This document shows, one piece after another, positions 1-8,950 of a stretch of 64,000 bases of DNA (positions are counted from its first letter, which is position 1; each line of letters starts with the position of its first letter). The position numbers were made by a program, and so were the translations under genes. The notes under the pieces were generated by a model. That model was not told where the DNA came from. It was given only the letters and a program-made list of their open reading frames with translations, and did not search any database. The DNA is from a virus. Where the stretch lies: IMG/VR virus record IMGVR_UViG_3300040801_002290, positions 124,001 through 188,000 of that record; one strand, 5' to 3'.

Positions 1-529
1 TAACCCCGCTGTCACCAATTTCTATCGGGTCAGTGTATGTGAGGGGGGTTCCAGAGTCGCGCCAACCAACAACCACTAGGGAGTAGTCGTTATTATCCTC
101 ACCACTATGGCTTCTTCCTGAGCGTATGGAGTAGCTTGCAGCGGAGGTGCTAGAAATTCCGGTAGAAATCCAGTCATCATACCCGGCAGGAGAGCCCCGT
201 CTACCGCCTGAGCTTACCATATAACTGGTAGAAAAATAAGTTAGCGGTAGGGTTATACTAGCCCCTACGGAAGTCCTGTAAACAGCAGAGTTTGTGCTGG
301 CTCGGTTGGTAACTATCCAAAAAGTATCTGTATTAAGAAACTCTGCAATACCGCTAGTAATACCATTACCCCGAGTAATTGGTTTCCAACTAATAGTAAG
401 CCCAACAGATGTGATGATATACTCCCCGTTTAGATTACTTCCATACTCTATAATAGATACACCCCTATCCAGAAATGCTCCTAGTAGAGTTGAGTGTATT
501 CCACTTGACGGGTCTAGAGTTATGGCCAT
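1..529 (-). CDS. Virion-associated protein, C-terminus outside window (partial)
   Basis: The frame is open from an ATG at 529 to the window edge (176 codons visible). The start overlaps the last codons of the upstream gene (ATGGCCATAA), the coupling seen throughout this minus-strand operon, although the shorter ORF usually reported here lies on the other strand. The visible protein begins MAITLDPSSGIHSTLLGAFL and is rich in Ser, Thr, Gly and Ile, with short beta-prone stretches and no clear domain. I do not recognise the family. Its place at the end of the fibre operon suggests a tail-fibre or tail-tip component. The stop codon lies left of the window. Confidence 0.75.
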   Translation of the reverse strand, partial: MAITLDPSSGIHSTLLGAFLDRGVSIIEYGSNLNGEYIITSVGLTISWKPITRGNGITSGIAEFLNTDTFWIVTNRASTNSAVYRTSVGASITLPLTYFSTSYMVSSGGRRGSPAGYDDWISTGISSTSAASYSIRSGRSHSGEDNNDYSLVVVGWRDSGTPLTYTDPIEIGDSGV

Positions 530-774
530 TGGGGAGTTCTTTCTTTAGCCGCCGCTAATTTAGCTGGTGTTCTAGCGGCCATGACTATTGCTATACTATC
601 CTCGTCCAGACGACTCAAGTCGGGGGAGTCGTCTTCGATGTTTATAACATATCTGTGATAAGTTCTAGCTATGACCTCTTCACCCTTAACCACTTCTTTT
701 GCCTCTCTAACCTGTACAGTTCCGTCTCGTAAAACTTCTAATTGGTCGATAACAATTCTTTCTGTAATTTCCAT
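520..774 (-). CDS. Small tail-operon protein (84 aa)
   Basis: A small acidic protein with the N-terminal pattern ITERIVIDQLEVLRDGTVQV and a C-terminal helix rich in Ala and Lys. Its first 45 residues resemble the start of the 298 aa protein at 7690-8586 (KKVIVDQFVVEYGADRQSV), with the same order of a VIDQ-type strand, a turn, and an EV-rich strand. It may therefore be a stand-alone copy of that attachment segment. It sits two bases downstream of the 147 aa fibre protein and overlaps the next gene by 10 bases. Function unknown; presumed minor tail component. Confidence 0.7.
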   Translation of the reverse strand: MEITERIVIDQLEVLRDGTVQVREAKEVVKGEEVIARTYHRYVINIEDDSPDLSRLDEDSIAIVMAARTPAKLAAAKERTPQWP

Positions 775-776
775 AG

Positions 777-1220
777 TTATAACCTCACTACAGCGTTAAG
801 GATTATATCAAAATAAGTGGTTCCTTGCATAGTTCCAGTTACTACGTCCCAACCAGCAGCGGGACCGCTCTGATAAAGTGCTAGAGAAGTGGTATTTGTA
901 CACCAAAGACCCAAAACAGGCTTAGAGGAAGTTAATTGAACTCCCAAATACATCTCAACAGAACCAGCTACCTGACTCTGGGCGAAGGCAAATGGAAAAC
1001 CAGTTATAGTTATAGATGAACTACCTCCGCTAGGTGTTCCAGGTATGCGAGCCCACAAGTGCAAAATCTTACCTATTCTTATGTACTGCCCAGCCCTATT
1101 TCCGCCATATGAAATAGTCCCACACCCATTTAAAGAGGGGGTCCATGTTCCCTCTTCATAGTCCTTAAAAGAGTCTCCACCAAAACTAATTCCATCTGTA
1201 CCACTTAATGTAATAGGCAT
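777..1220 (-). CDS. Tail-fibre type protein with EEGTWTP motif (147 aa)
   Basis: The ATG at 1220 shares one base with the stop of the upstream fibre gene (TGATG), so I prefer it to the TTG five codons earlier. Residues about 20-60 carry DYEEGTWTPSL followed by GQYIRIGKILHLWARI, a signature found in many phage tail-fibre C-terminal beta-sandwich domains. The rest is Ser/Thr/Gly-rich beta sequence. It looks like a separate receptor-binding tip or fibre-knob domain translated with the long fibre encoded just upstream. The exact ligand cannot be inferred. Confidence 0.75.
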   Translation of the reverse strand: MPITLSGTDGISFGGDSFKDYEEGTWTPSLNGCGTISYGGNRAGQYIRIGKILHLWARIPGTPSGGSSSITITGFPFAFAQSQVAGSVEMYLGVQLTSSKPVLGLWCTNTTSLALYQSGPAAGWDVVTGTMQGTTYFDIILNAVVRL

Positions 1221-4200
1221 CAAACCACCGTCCAAGTAGAGCCAGAAGGTACCGTAACAGTAACGCCGTTGGCCACAGTTACCGGACCCGCTGTCATAGC
1301 GTTTTTATTTGTAGTAATTGTGTAGTCAGTAGTTATAGCAACATCATTTTCCCAGAAAATTTGGTCAGACCCACCACCCGTAGCTCCGAGGTCTTCCAGT
1401 CTAGCAAAGGTTCCGGTAGCATCGGGTAGTGTTAAGGTTCTGTCTGCTGTCAAAGTAGCAGGAACTAAAAACACTGTGCTGCCGTTAGACGCAACATCAT
1501 TACCTTGGATATTAATAGCATCTCCAGCGGCATTTTTTCTAACGGTCAAACCACCGTTAAGACCTATTAAAGCTCCTGCTGTTGTGCTTTGAATTAATTG
1601 GCCGACTGTAAATATATTTGCACTAGTTGATAAGGCAACGGTGCCAGAGTCGTTTGGTAGAGTCAAAGTTTGCGGACCAGTTAATGAGCCAGGAGTAATT
1701 GTAACCGCATAACCGTTAGTCCCCCCAGCCCTACCGGAAATAGTTACGCCATCCTGACTAGCAGAAGCTCTAACAGTTTGAGCGGCTAAAAATGTTTGTG
1801 AATTGTTTACACTAACCCAATTTTCCCAACTGGTTCCATTAAAAAGTTCAACGTAGGGGAATGTATCCTTAACTCTAAGCCTTTCAACCGGGGAGGTGGG
1901 ATTGTTTGTGTAAAATTGAAATCTACTTCCATAAAGGCGCATATCTTCTTCTGCCAGGATAAAAAGCCTACCAAGAGTAGACCCAACGTCATATGCAGCA
2001 ATCCTACCAACATTATTAACAGTGCCAGCAAAAAATGTCTGGTTGTTAGAGCTATCGTGGAACCCTATATTTGCGCTGTCCCCACTTGGGTCTTTTATAA
2101 TAACACTTTCAAATCCAGCCGTGCTACTGCCGGTATTAGAGAAGGTTTTTTCCCCGGTAATAGTTTGGTCACCGGTTAGTTTAACAGCAAAACCGTCTAC
2201 CTCTGTTTCTGTATAATACCTAGAGTCAAATCCGGTGTAAGTAGAAAGTGCTGTATTTTCTACGTTATTTATAGAAAGGTCTGTTTTTACTTCCGAAGCA
2301 GTTCTTTTTTGCAAAACCCCAGTTGCCGACGCGGTAACGAAGTCTCCAGTAGCGTTATCTATTGTTCTGGCCCGAATTCTTCCATCAATATCTAGCTGCT
2401 CTGATGGTACAATTCCCCCCACGGCTAATTTTGCGTTAACAACACGAACATCAGTGTCTCTAAAGGCAATAGTAGAGTCTGCAACACCGTCCTTTAGTCT
2501 CTTTAAGTTGCCTACTCCGTTATCAAGAAGCTCAAACCCAAGTTGATATATGGAAGTATCAGTTCCTTCTCTTTGTACCCTGATAGAGCGAAAAGCCGTC
2601 CCTCCATCGTTTGCATCGACTAGCAGGCTGTTTCTAAAGGTCTTAGCACCATCAATTGTCTGGTCTCCGGTCAATTTAACCGCGAAATTATCAACTTCAG
2701 TCTCGGTGTAATACCTAGAGTCCAACCCCGTATAGCTGGAGAGGTTGGTAATGTCTGTAGTTGTATGAGTGTGAGAGGACGCTGCCGCCCCTACGGTGTT
2801 ATAAGAAATAGTCCTAGCAGTAGTTCCGTCAAAGGTAGTGCCAGAAGCAGCGCCCGCGCCTCCATTGTTAAATGTAGCAGCAGCAAGGGTTAGGGCGTGA
2901 GTGTGTGAAGTTGCTGTCACACTGTTTGTAGTAGCCCCGGTAATTGTTCCTGGGGTGCCCAGTGTCACAGAACCAGACCCAGTAATTGTCGTAAAGTCTA
3001 GACCATTCCCTGCGGCTACAGAAGTGACCGTACCTGTCGTGGAGCTAGTACCAGCACCAATAGCACTTCTAAATGTAGCAGCGTCTAGTGCCGAGACGCT
3101 ATTATCTGCATTGATTCTAATGAAGCGAATTGCGCTAGGGTTTGTAAGCTTAACGAGATTTTGACCAACTGTCGTTGAGTCGTTAATTGTAGAAACCGGG
3201 GTAGAAAGAGTCCCACCCAGAGTAAGATTACCAGAGCTTGTGACTGTACCAGAAAGAGTAATTCCAGCAACAGTTCCCGTTCCACCAACAGAGGTTACAG
3301 TTCCTACGGTAGAGCTTGTTCCAGCGCCGATATCCCCTCTGAAATCTGCTGCTGTTCTAGCTGTTACGGTATTATCCGCATTAATTCGGATAAATCTTAT
3401 TGCGCCGGGATTAGCAAACTTTACAAGGTTCTGACCCAAAGTAGTAGAGTCAGAAACCTCGGAAACCGGGTGAGTGTGAGACGAGGCCGCTGCACCAACG
3501 TCCCCGGCGGTTAGGGTCCAGGTTCTGTTAGCCTGTAAATTTTGTGTTGTTCCATTTATGGTTATGCTTCTATCTGCTCTTACGGCAGAGGTAGAGCCAG
3601 TGCCCTGAGTTGAAAGGGTTATATCCCCAGCAATAAGCTGTAAAGTACCTTGACCTAAGGTTCCACTTCCACCAGAGGCTAGTATACGAGCATCAAAGTC
3701 AGTTAACGAGGTCCCAGAGTGAAAATCAATAAAGGGGGTACTAGCTGTCCCGTTAACCAAGCCCAGTTCTATATTTGGGTTTCCAGTGGACCCTTCAATC
3801 TTTAAAGAACCAGAACCGCCAGTAGGTATCAGGTTTACGTTACCAGTAAACGTAGCTCCAGAGAGATTAGCTTTTCCATCTAAGGAAGTCTGTAAATTGG
3901 TTATTTCACTAATTGGGTGGGTGTGACTTGAGGCAGAAGCACCAATGTCAGAAAGAGTTTCGGCAGCGGTGCGCTTTTGTAAAACCCCGGTGGCAGAAAC
4001 GGTAGCGAAGTCTCCTGTGGCATTGTTTACTGTTCTAGCCCGGAAAGTTCCATTAACATCCAAGGTGTTGGTAGGAGTGTCTACACCTATACCTACTTCG
4101 CCAGAAGTTTTTACATAAGCTACAGCAGTGTCGTTAGAGCCTAGGATTAAGTCGGTGGATGAGTATAATCCATCATTGGTTCTTATAGCCCCGGCTACAT

Positions 4201-4501
4201 CTAGTTTTTGTGTCGGGCTAGAAGTACCAATACCAACATTGCCATCAAATTCCGCTATAGAAACAGTACCATCAGCATTGACTTCAAGAGAAGGAATACC
4301 CGAGATATCGTTTACACTAAAGATAGTTCCGGTTAAATCATCGGAGATAGAAAACAACTGACCCGCGCTACCAGAATAGGATAGCGTGGGCGTAGTCAAG
4401 TCCAGCATTTCTGCTGTTATAACTTTATCGTCAAGGGTATAATCGACCTTAGGGGTCGTAACTCCAAGTTTGACCTTGAAGTTCTTCTCATTAGAAGCCA
4501 T
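1220..4501 (-). CDS. Long tail fibre protein (1093 aa)
   Basis: A very long, low-complexity fibre. After a 70-residue N-terminal region come segments with VGIGTSSPTQKLDVAGAI, repeated SSHTHP and SSHTHT elements, and two near-identical blocks reading TGDQTIDGAKTFRN and TGDQTITGEKTFSN after a YYTETEVD motif. These are classic repeats of trimeric phage tail fibres and side fibres. The C-terminal part has the Gly/Thr/Val pattern of a beta-solenoid ending in TVPSGSTWTVV. The ribosome binding site GGGAGAG lies upstream of the ATG. It shares repeat types with the 651 aa fibre at 8951-10906. Likely a shaft plus receptor-recognition part of the tail; no enzymatic motif is visible. Confidence 0.85.
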   Translation of the reverse strand: MASNEKNFKVKLGVTTPKVDYTLDDKVITAEMLDLTTPTLSYSGSAGQLFSISDDLTGTIFSVNDISGIPSLEVNADGTVSIAEFDGNVGIGTSSPTQKLDVAGAIRTNDGLYSSTDLILGSNDTAVAYVKTSGEVGIGVDTPTNTLDVNGTFRARTVNNATGDFATVSATGVLQKRTAAETLSDIGASASSHTHPISEITNLQTSLDGKANLSGATFTGNVNLIPTGGSGSLKIEGSTGNPNIELGLVNGTASTPFIDFHSGTSLTDFDARILASGGSGTLGQGTLQLIAGDITLSTQGTGSTSAVRADRSITINGTTQNLQANRTWTLTAGDVGAAASSHTHPVSEVSDSTTLGQNLVKFANPGAIRFIRINADNTVTARTAADFRGDIGAGTSSTVGTVTSVGGTGTVAGITLSGTVTSSGNLTLGGTLSTPVSTINDSTTVGQNLVKLTNPSAIRFIRINADNSVSALDAATFRSAIGAGTSSTTGTVTSVAAGNGLDFTTITGSGSVTLGTPGTITGATTNSVTATSHTHALTLAAATFNNGGAGAASGTTFDGTTARTISYNTVGAAASSHTHTTTDITNLSSYTGLDSRYYTETEVDNFAVKLTGDQTIDGAKTFRNSLLVDANDGGTAFRSIRVQREGTDTSIYQLGFELLDNGVGNLKRLKDGVADSTIAFRDTDVRVVNAKLAVGGIVPSEQLDIDGRIRARTIDNATGDFVTASATGVLQKRTASEVKTDLSINNVENTALSTYTGFDSRYYTETEVDGFAVKLTGDQTITGEKTFSNTGSSTAGFESVIIKDPSGDSANIGFHDSSNNQTFFAGTVNNVGRIAAYDVGSTLGRLFILAEEDMRLYGSRFQFYTNNPTSPVERLRVKDTFPYVELFNGTSWENWVSVNNSQTFLAAQTVRASASQDGVTISGRAGGTNGYAVTITPGSLTGPQTLTLPNDSGTVALSTSANIFTVGQLIQSTTAGALIGLNGGLTVRKNAAGDAINIQGNDVASNGSTVFLVPATLTADRTLTLPDATGTFARLEDLGATGGGSDQIFWENDVAITTDYTITTNKNAMTAGPVTVANGVTVTVPSGSTWTVV

Positions 4502-4536
4502 CAGAGTTCACTCTCCCGCTGTGGCAATTTTATCTA

Positions 4537-5859
4537 TTATACTACTCCATAAAGACCTTTGGTAGCAAGGTAATGTTGTTTCACTTCTTCTGCCGTCAAA
4601 ATTCTATTATAGATATTTAGATTTGGCAGTTTTCCTATTAACCTATAAGATGTTCCATTAGCCCTAGCTCCTAAATACCAATACCCAGTCCACCCGGCTG
4701 GGTCATATGTAGACGTAGTTTCTGACGCGAATTCTCCGTTAATATACATATTTCTATATCTGTCAGAAATGTTACATGAGAAATGTGACCATGTGTTTAA
4801 CGGAACGGAGTTTGTTGTGCTATAAATTGCGTGATTGTTAACATCAGCCGCCTCAGTTACCTGAAAGGCCAATCTTTTTTGAGAGTTGTCATATCGTATG
4901 AAATGGTCGGAACCAGCGGAACTTGGAGAAATAAAAAAGGTTGATTGGTCTCCTGGGTAAATCCATCCGGTAATGCTGAAAACATTAGGAGAAACGGACA
5001 CATTTGGTTGAGCTATTCTTATATAATCAGAAGTCCCGTTAAACTCAAATTCATTATTTGAAGAGTAAGTTAGGCTATAGGAAATCGTCTCGGTGTCACT
5101 GATTGAGTCCACAAGAGACTGAGAGTTTGTTCTATCCAGGGTGTTGCTGTACGGAGAGGGTATGTCACCAATCTCTAACTGAACGTCAGAAAGTTTTATC
5201 GTACCCCCACCACCACGGTGACCATACATGTATAAGTTAACGCTGGCGGACAGATTGACTGATGTACTGACTTGAAACGTAGCATAAATACGCTGCCATG
5301 TGTTGGCCTTTGTATTATACGCATTCGCTCCTGCGTTTGGACTCATTCCATCATAAAAAGAGCGTACTCCAGTGTCTATGTGTGCTACATATAACCCAGC
5401 GTTAATCGTCTTATTTATATCATTTGTCCATTGTAACCAAGAAAGTGTGTAATAATCCCCGTGAGAAAGACCCATACTAGTGTAGGTGGTGCTTGGTAGA
5501 GCAAAACTCTTTGCCTTCCATACATTGTCAACGTCTCTGAGGGTGACAACTGGTTTTTTTAATTCCTGTTCATAAGTCCAAATAGCGTGATAAGTAGTCT
5601 CCCACACCCCACCATTAACACCTTCGTTTACATAGTTACTTATATTACCACCGTCAGTGTTGTAAACGGTTATAGCGTCTGGATGGTTTGTATTCCAAGT
5701 TGCGGTTCTCGTGTAAGGAGCATAGGACTCATCTATTCTTGGGTTTTGGTAGTATATATGGTTTGTGGTAGGCTTTCCCCTCCATGACTTTGAATTATTC
5801 ATGTCGTAGGAAAAAACCAAACTATCAGAAACTATTCGTTTCCCTGCTACTACAGTCAT
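4537..5859 (-). CDS. LamG/concanavalin A-like lectin-fold tail protein (440 aa)
   Basis: Residues about 250-430 form a typical LamG-type jelly roll: FEFNGTSDYIRI, then FSITGWIYPGD, a WSHFSCNISDRYRNMYINGE strand pair, and RLIGKLPNLNIYNRILTAEE before the C-terminal helix. This is the layout of laminin-G/concanavalin A-like domains that bind or cleave glycans. The N-terminal half (VVAGKRIVSDSLVFSYDMNN, then a Trp/Tyr-rich sandwich) probably forms another carbohydrate-binding-like module. It is the third of three tandem paralogues; its start overlaps the previous stop (CTATGA). Likely a virion adhesin that binds cell-surface polysaccharide. No catalytic residues can be assigned. Confidence 0.8.
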   Translation of the reverse strand: MTVVAGKRIVSDSLVFSYDMNNSKSWRGKPTTNHIYYQNPRIDESYAPYTRTATWNTNHPDAITVYNTDGGNISNYVNEGVNGGVWETTYHAIWTYEQELKKPVVTLRDVDNVWKAKSFALPSTTYTSMGLSHGDYYTLSWLQWTNDINKTINAGLYVAHIDTGVRSFYDGMSPNAGANAYNTKANTWQRIYATFQVSTSVNLSASVNLYMYGHRGGGGTIKLSDVQLEIGDIPSPYSNTLDRTNSQSLVDSISDTETISYSLTYSSNNEFEFNGTSDYIRIAQPNVSVSPNVFSITGWIYPGDQSTFFISPSSAGSDHFIRYDNSQKRLAFQVTEAADVNNHAIYSTTNSVPLNTWSHFSCNISDRYRNMYINGEFASETTSTYDPAGWTGYWYLGARANGTSYRLIGKLPNLNIYNRILTAEEVKQHYLATKGLYGVV

Positions 5860-6506
5860 AGTCCGAACCTACTTTTTGTGAATAGGTAGATGGAACGTAT
5901 TTCCGCTTCGGATAGAAGCCTATAGTAAAAGGTTGCAGAAGTTATTTTCCCAGACCAATAACCTCCACCAGACCAGTTCCCTATGGAGCCAATTGGTGAG
6001 ACTGCCAAATCTAAAGAAGTACTAACCGTGGAAATAAAAACCCCGTCTACATATAAAGAGGCCGATAAACCGCTGTTGTAAAGAACTGTGTAATTATGAA
6101 ACATCCCATCTACCGGAGGTAGATAACCAAAATCCCTAAAACTCCCATCCCACACACCAAGATTTCTTGAGGTTTGCTGAGAAATTAAATGATGTATATT
6201 TGTTGATGTGGTTGCTAAAATTGTCCTCCAGCTTCCAGAACTAGAGGATTCATCTCTTTGATACCACACCGAAGCTGTAATATTAGTATTAGAAAGAGGT
6301 GAGCTTATGGTCGCCCTCTTGCCGGAAGCATCAAAATTAAAGGAGTTTTCGGAAAAACTTGGGGAGTTTAATAGAGTTGCATTGTTAAAGCTATCCACTA
6401 AATTTCCCCAAACACTCCCCGTACCAGAGTAGGACTTTTCATTAGCAGAGTCCAGAGATAAAACAAGTGCAGAAGTTGGGATTTTAGGAGAGTGAGTAAG
6501 TGCCAT
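5856..6506 (-). CDS. LamG-type lectin-fold tail protein (216 aa)
   Basis: A compact paralogue of its two neighbours, made of one LamG-like domain. It starts PKIPTSALVLSLDSANEKSY, has an ITASVWYQRDE strand, a HNYTVLYN...ASLYVDGVFIS hairpin and a SGKITSATFYYRLLSEAEIR end, then the C-terminal SRFGL tail. The ATG overlaps the stop of the upstream paralogue (TAATG), and its own stop overlaps the next start. Compared with the 440 and 393 aa relatives it lacks the extra N-terminal sandwich and keeps only the lectin fold. Predicted glycan-binding virion protein. Confidence 0.8.
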   Translation of the reverse strand: MALTHSPKIPTSALVLSLDSANEKSYSGTGSVWGNLVDSFNNATLLNSPSFSENSFNFDASGKRATISSPLSNTNITASVWYQRDESSSSGSWRTILATTSTNIHHLISQQTSRNLGVWDGSFRDFGYLPPVDGMFHNYTVLYNSGLSASLYVDGVFISTVSTSLDLAVSPIGSIGNWSGGGYWSGKITSATFYYRLLSEAEIRSIYLFTKSRFGL

Positions 6507-7687
6507 TATATACCGTACCTATGTCTTGACATTTCAAAGATATGCCTAACTTCATCGTCCGAAAGCTGCCTATTGTACACAGACGTTGAATATAAACCTC
6601 CGATAAAGTCATTAGTATACCCATCTCCAATAATTATGTTTGAGGTTCCGTTTGCTGTAGTGGTGTACCCTCCAGCGGTTCCAGAATTTGAAAAAATACC
6701 ATTCTTATACCACCTGGTAGAGTTTGTGGCTTGGTCTCTGGTTACAGCGACAAAGGCCAATTCGTTTGGCTCTACAGTAAATGTAGAAAGAAGGCTAGCG
6801 TACGGAGAAGAATTCCCACCATGAGTACCAAAGAAATATGTTAGACTTCTGTTTGTTTCATGCGTAATGGTCCCTGGACCCCCATAGGCTTGGTTATAGG
6901 GGTTCCTTCTGGCAGAAGAAGAACCTGTACCTGGCTCTATCCACATGCAAATTGTCTGGCCCAAAGAAAAATCCATAGTAGTTGCGTTATGCGGTATTGT
7001 GAGATTTGAGGTAGTACCATCAAAGGCAAATACATTTTCCGATGAATAAGAAAGGTTATTTGCTGTTAATTCATGTTTTTTAGTTAAATCTATAACTGCT
7101 TGGGTGCTGCTTCTAGTTCCTGGAGTATACGGTGTGTTATACGGCTTCTGTTCTATCTGCCCTTCTTTGATATACATAAAATCTGTAGCGGAATTGAAAA
7201 CGGTTCCGTCTGCTACCGGGCGAGAAAATATATAACCTGTCTGAGTGGTAGTAGAGACATATGCAAAACCGTACTTTCCTATCCTATGTACCCCATCACC
7301 TAAATCTTCTGTAAAAGTGGTTCCTGGCGGGTCTTGTGTCTGATTGACATATGCTATCCCTATAGAAAATAAATTATCAAACTTACTAGGGACATTTGTT
7401 TTAATCAAAACAGAGGCGCTGTGTACAACACCCGCTCCAAAAGAGTGCGAAGTAATACCAACACTGTACGGATAACTTCCACCGGCCCAAGTTCCATTTA
7501 GAGAGTATTTTTTCCAACCGTCCTCTATGCCGACATAGGCTACAGTAAGAGAGTTTATAGCTACAAGTCCCATATTAGGGGCAAGGTTAGTAGTAGGCTC
7601 TCCCTTCCACGACTTAGGATTATGCATATCATAGTAAAGCACCAACCCGTCGGTTGGCACTTTCTGGTTATTATAGGCTACCGCCAT
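6506..7687 (-). CDS. LamG-type lectin-fold tail protein (393 aa)
   Basis: First of three tandem paralogues. The start, VPTDGLVLYYDMHNPKSW, matches SDSLVFSYDMNNSKSW of the 440 aa protein. Residues about 210-385 show the LamG pattern FAFDGTTSNLTIP, FSLGQTICMWIEPG, LAFVAVTRDQ, TRWYKNGIFS, IGGLYSTSVYNRQLSDDEV, and an RHRYGI tail related to SRFGL. The middle region resembles a separate carbohydrate-binding beta-sandwich. The tandem arrangement points to duplication and divergence of one adhesin gene, giving three lectin domains with different specificities. Confidence 0.8.
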   Translation of the reverse strand: MAVAYNNQKVPTDGLVLYYDMHNPKSWKGEPTTNLAPNMGLVAINSLTVAYVGIEDGWKKYSLNGTWAGGSYPYSVGITSHSFGAGVVHSASVLIKTNVPSKFDNLFSIGIAYVNQTQDPPGTTFTEDLGDGVHRIGKYGFAYVSTTTQTGYIFSRPVADGTVFNSATDFMYIKEGQIEQKPYNTPYTPGTRSSTQAVIDLTKKHELTANNLSYSSENVFAFDGTTSNLTIPHNATTMDFSLGQTICMWIEPGTGSSSARRNPYNQAYGGPGTITHETNRSLTYFFGTHGGNSSPYASLLSTFTVEPNELAFVAVTRDQATNSTRWYKNGIFSNSGTAGGYTTTANGTSNIIIGDGYTNDFIGGLYSTSVYNRQLSDDEVRHIFEMSRHRYGI

Positions 7688-7689
7688 GT

Positions 7690-8586
7690 TTAAACAACCT
7701 CATTCCACCCGTATACTCCAGGCTCCCAGACGTTGTTTGCAACAATGCTTATCCATGTTGAGCCGTTATGGGTGACAACATCATCAATTTGGTATTCTGT
7801 ACCAGCACCACCAGGCTGTACCCAAGCTTCAATGGTAGGCTCTCCGGTAATCGTGGATTCGTCTGTCCAGCCCGAAACTCCTGGTTCCCAAACGTTTCCA
7901 TCTACATTACTAACCCACGTTATTGAATTATGAGTAACTCTAAAACCAGCGGGGTAAGCGTCGTGCGCTCCTAGTGGCTGGCTCCAAGCAGGAACCGTGT
8001 CTCCTAGATGTACTTGCTTCCAGATTGAGTAAGAAACTTCTGGAAACCAGGTTGGCTGAGAAGTGTGAGTTACTATAGCCTGGTAAAATTTTCCGCTTCT
8101 AGAAACTATGTCATCAGCAAGGTATCTCTTCCAAGCAGTCCAGGTTGGGACTATTTCCGCAACAGTGGTTAAATCTTCTTCTGTAGTGGTTTCATCCTCG
8201 ATAATATCCTGAACATACAAAGCAGACGCCCTCTGAATACTTTCAACAATTTGGTCTGTCTCAGATGGCATAGGCAAAGCGACCCAGAATAGAGAAGCCT
8301 CAACAGGTTCTTCACCAGTGCTAGTCTGAGAAGCCTGCCAGAAACCGCTGATATGAGAGACTACATCTCCCTCTGCATAGGCCGTTTCTACATCCCAAGG
8401 CCCCAGTGAAACATCTGAATATATTTCCTGTGCATCGGCTACTGGAACTGATTTTCTTACCGGGCTTAGTCTTCCTAATAGGCTTCCATCTTCGTAAACC
8501 TCAACGGTCTCAAGGTATGTAACGCTCTGTCTATCTGCCCCATACTCCACAACGAATTGGTCTACTATGACTTTTTTAGTTAACAT
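7690..8586 (-). CDS. Tail protein with four chitin-binding-like (CBM5/12-type) repeats (298 aa)
   Basis: After an N-terminal segment like that of the 84 aa protein at 520-774, this protein carries four repeats of about 50 residues: WDVETAYAEGDVVSHISGFW, WTAWKRYLADDIVSRSGKFY, a third with DAYPAGFRVTHNSITW, and a fourth with TEYQIDDVVTHNGSTW. The pattern W..x..Y..GD.V...G..(Y/W), with a closing Trp, is that of carbohydrate-binding module family 5/12. The last two repeats both contain NNVWEPGV- or GNVWEPGV-type sequence and are recent duplicates. Probable role: low-affinity, multivalent binding of amino-sugar polymer or peptidoglycan by the tail. Confidence 0.8.
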   Translation of the reverse strand: MLTKKVIVDQFVVEYGADRQSVTYLETVEVYEDGSLLGRLSPVRKSVPVADAQEIYSDVSLGPWDVETAYAEGDVVSHISGFWQASQTSTGEEPVEASLFWVALPMPSETDQIVESIQRASALYVQDIIEDETTTEEDLTTVAEIVPTWTAWKRYLADDIVSRSGKFYQAIVTHTSQPTWFPEVSYSIWKQVHLGDTVPAWSQPLGAHDAYPAGFRVTHNSITWVSNVDGNVWEPGVSGWTDESTITGEPTIEAWVQPGGAGTEYQIDDVVTHNGSTWISIVANNVWEPGVYGWNEVV

Positions 8587-8593
8587 ATCATCC

Positions 8594-8947
8594 TCACTGT
8601 AAGGTTACCGAGATTTTAAAGGTTCGTGAAGTAGCCGTGGTGGGTGTAACATACAAATGGAAATTACCCGTTGCTACATTGGCCGAAAAAACATCATCCA
8701 TCAAGTCACTAGTCTCATCTGTGGATACTATAGCATACTCAGTAATAAAACCATTAGTACCATCGTGAATAGCTAGAAACTCTCTGACAACATACTCTGT
8801 ACCTAAGGTTGCCTGCACTATGAACTTAGCGGAGCGAAAATCCGTTGTACTAAGGGAAAATAGAGATGTCAAAGAGGCGCTAGCCACGACAACCGTCTGG
8901 CTATCGTGTCTAGCATCCTTCAAGTCTATAGGTACTAATACCCGCAT
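8594..8947 (-). CDS. Conserved virion protein domain (117 aa)
   Basis: A short beta-sandwich protein. The pattern SAKFIVQATLGTEYVVREFL, then AIHDGTNGFITEYAIV and a final NFHLYVTPTTATSRTFKI, matches a C-terminal domain common in structural proteins of T4-like cyanophages and other phages, where a strand pair reads roughly YxVTExLxxHDGTxAYxTEYG. Here it is encoded as a free-standing gene directly after the 651 aa fibre, four bases away. Probably a fibre tip or accessory virion domain. No known enzyme motif is seen. Confidence 0.7.
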   Translation of the reverse strand: MRVLVPIDLKDARHDSQTVVVASASLTSLFSLSTTDFRSAKFIVQATLGTEYVVREFLAIHDGTNGFITEYAIVSTDETSDLMDDVFSANVATGNFHLYVTPTTATSRTFKISVTLQ

Positions 8948-8950
8948 TTA

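Noticed and set aside
2901-3434. Plus-strand frames inside the 1093 aa fibre gene
   Set aside because: Antisense shadows of repetitive fibre sequence, with no promoters or ribosome sites.
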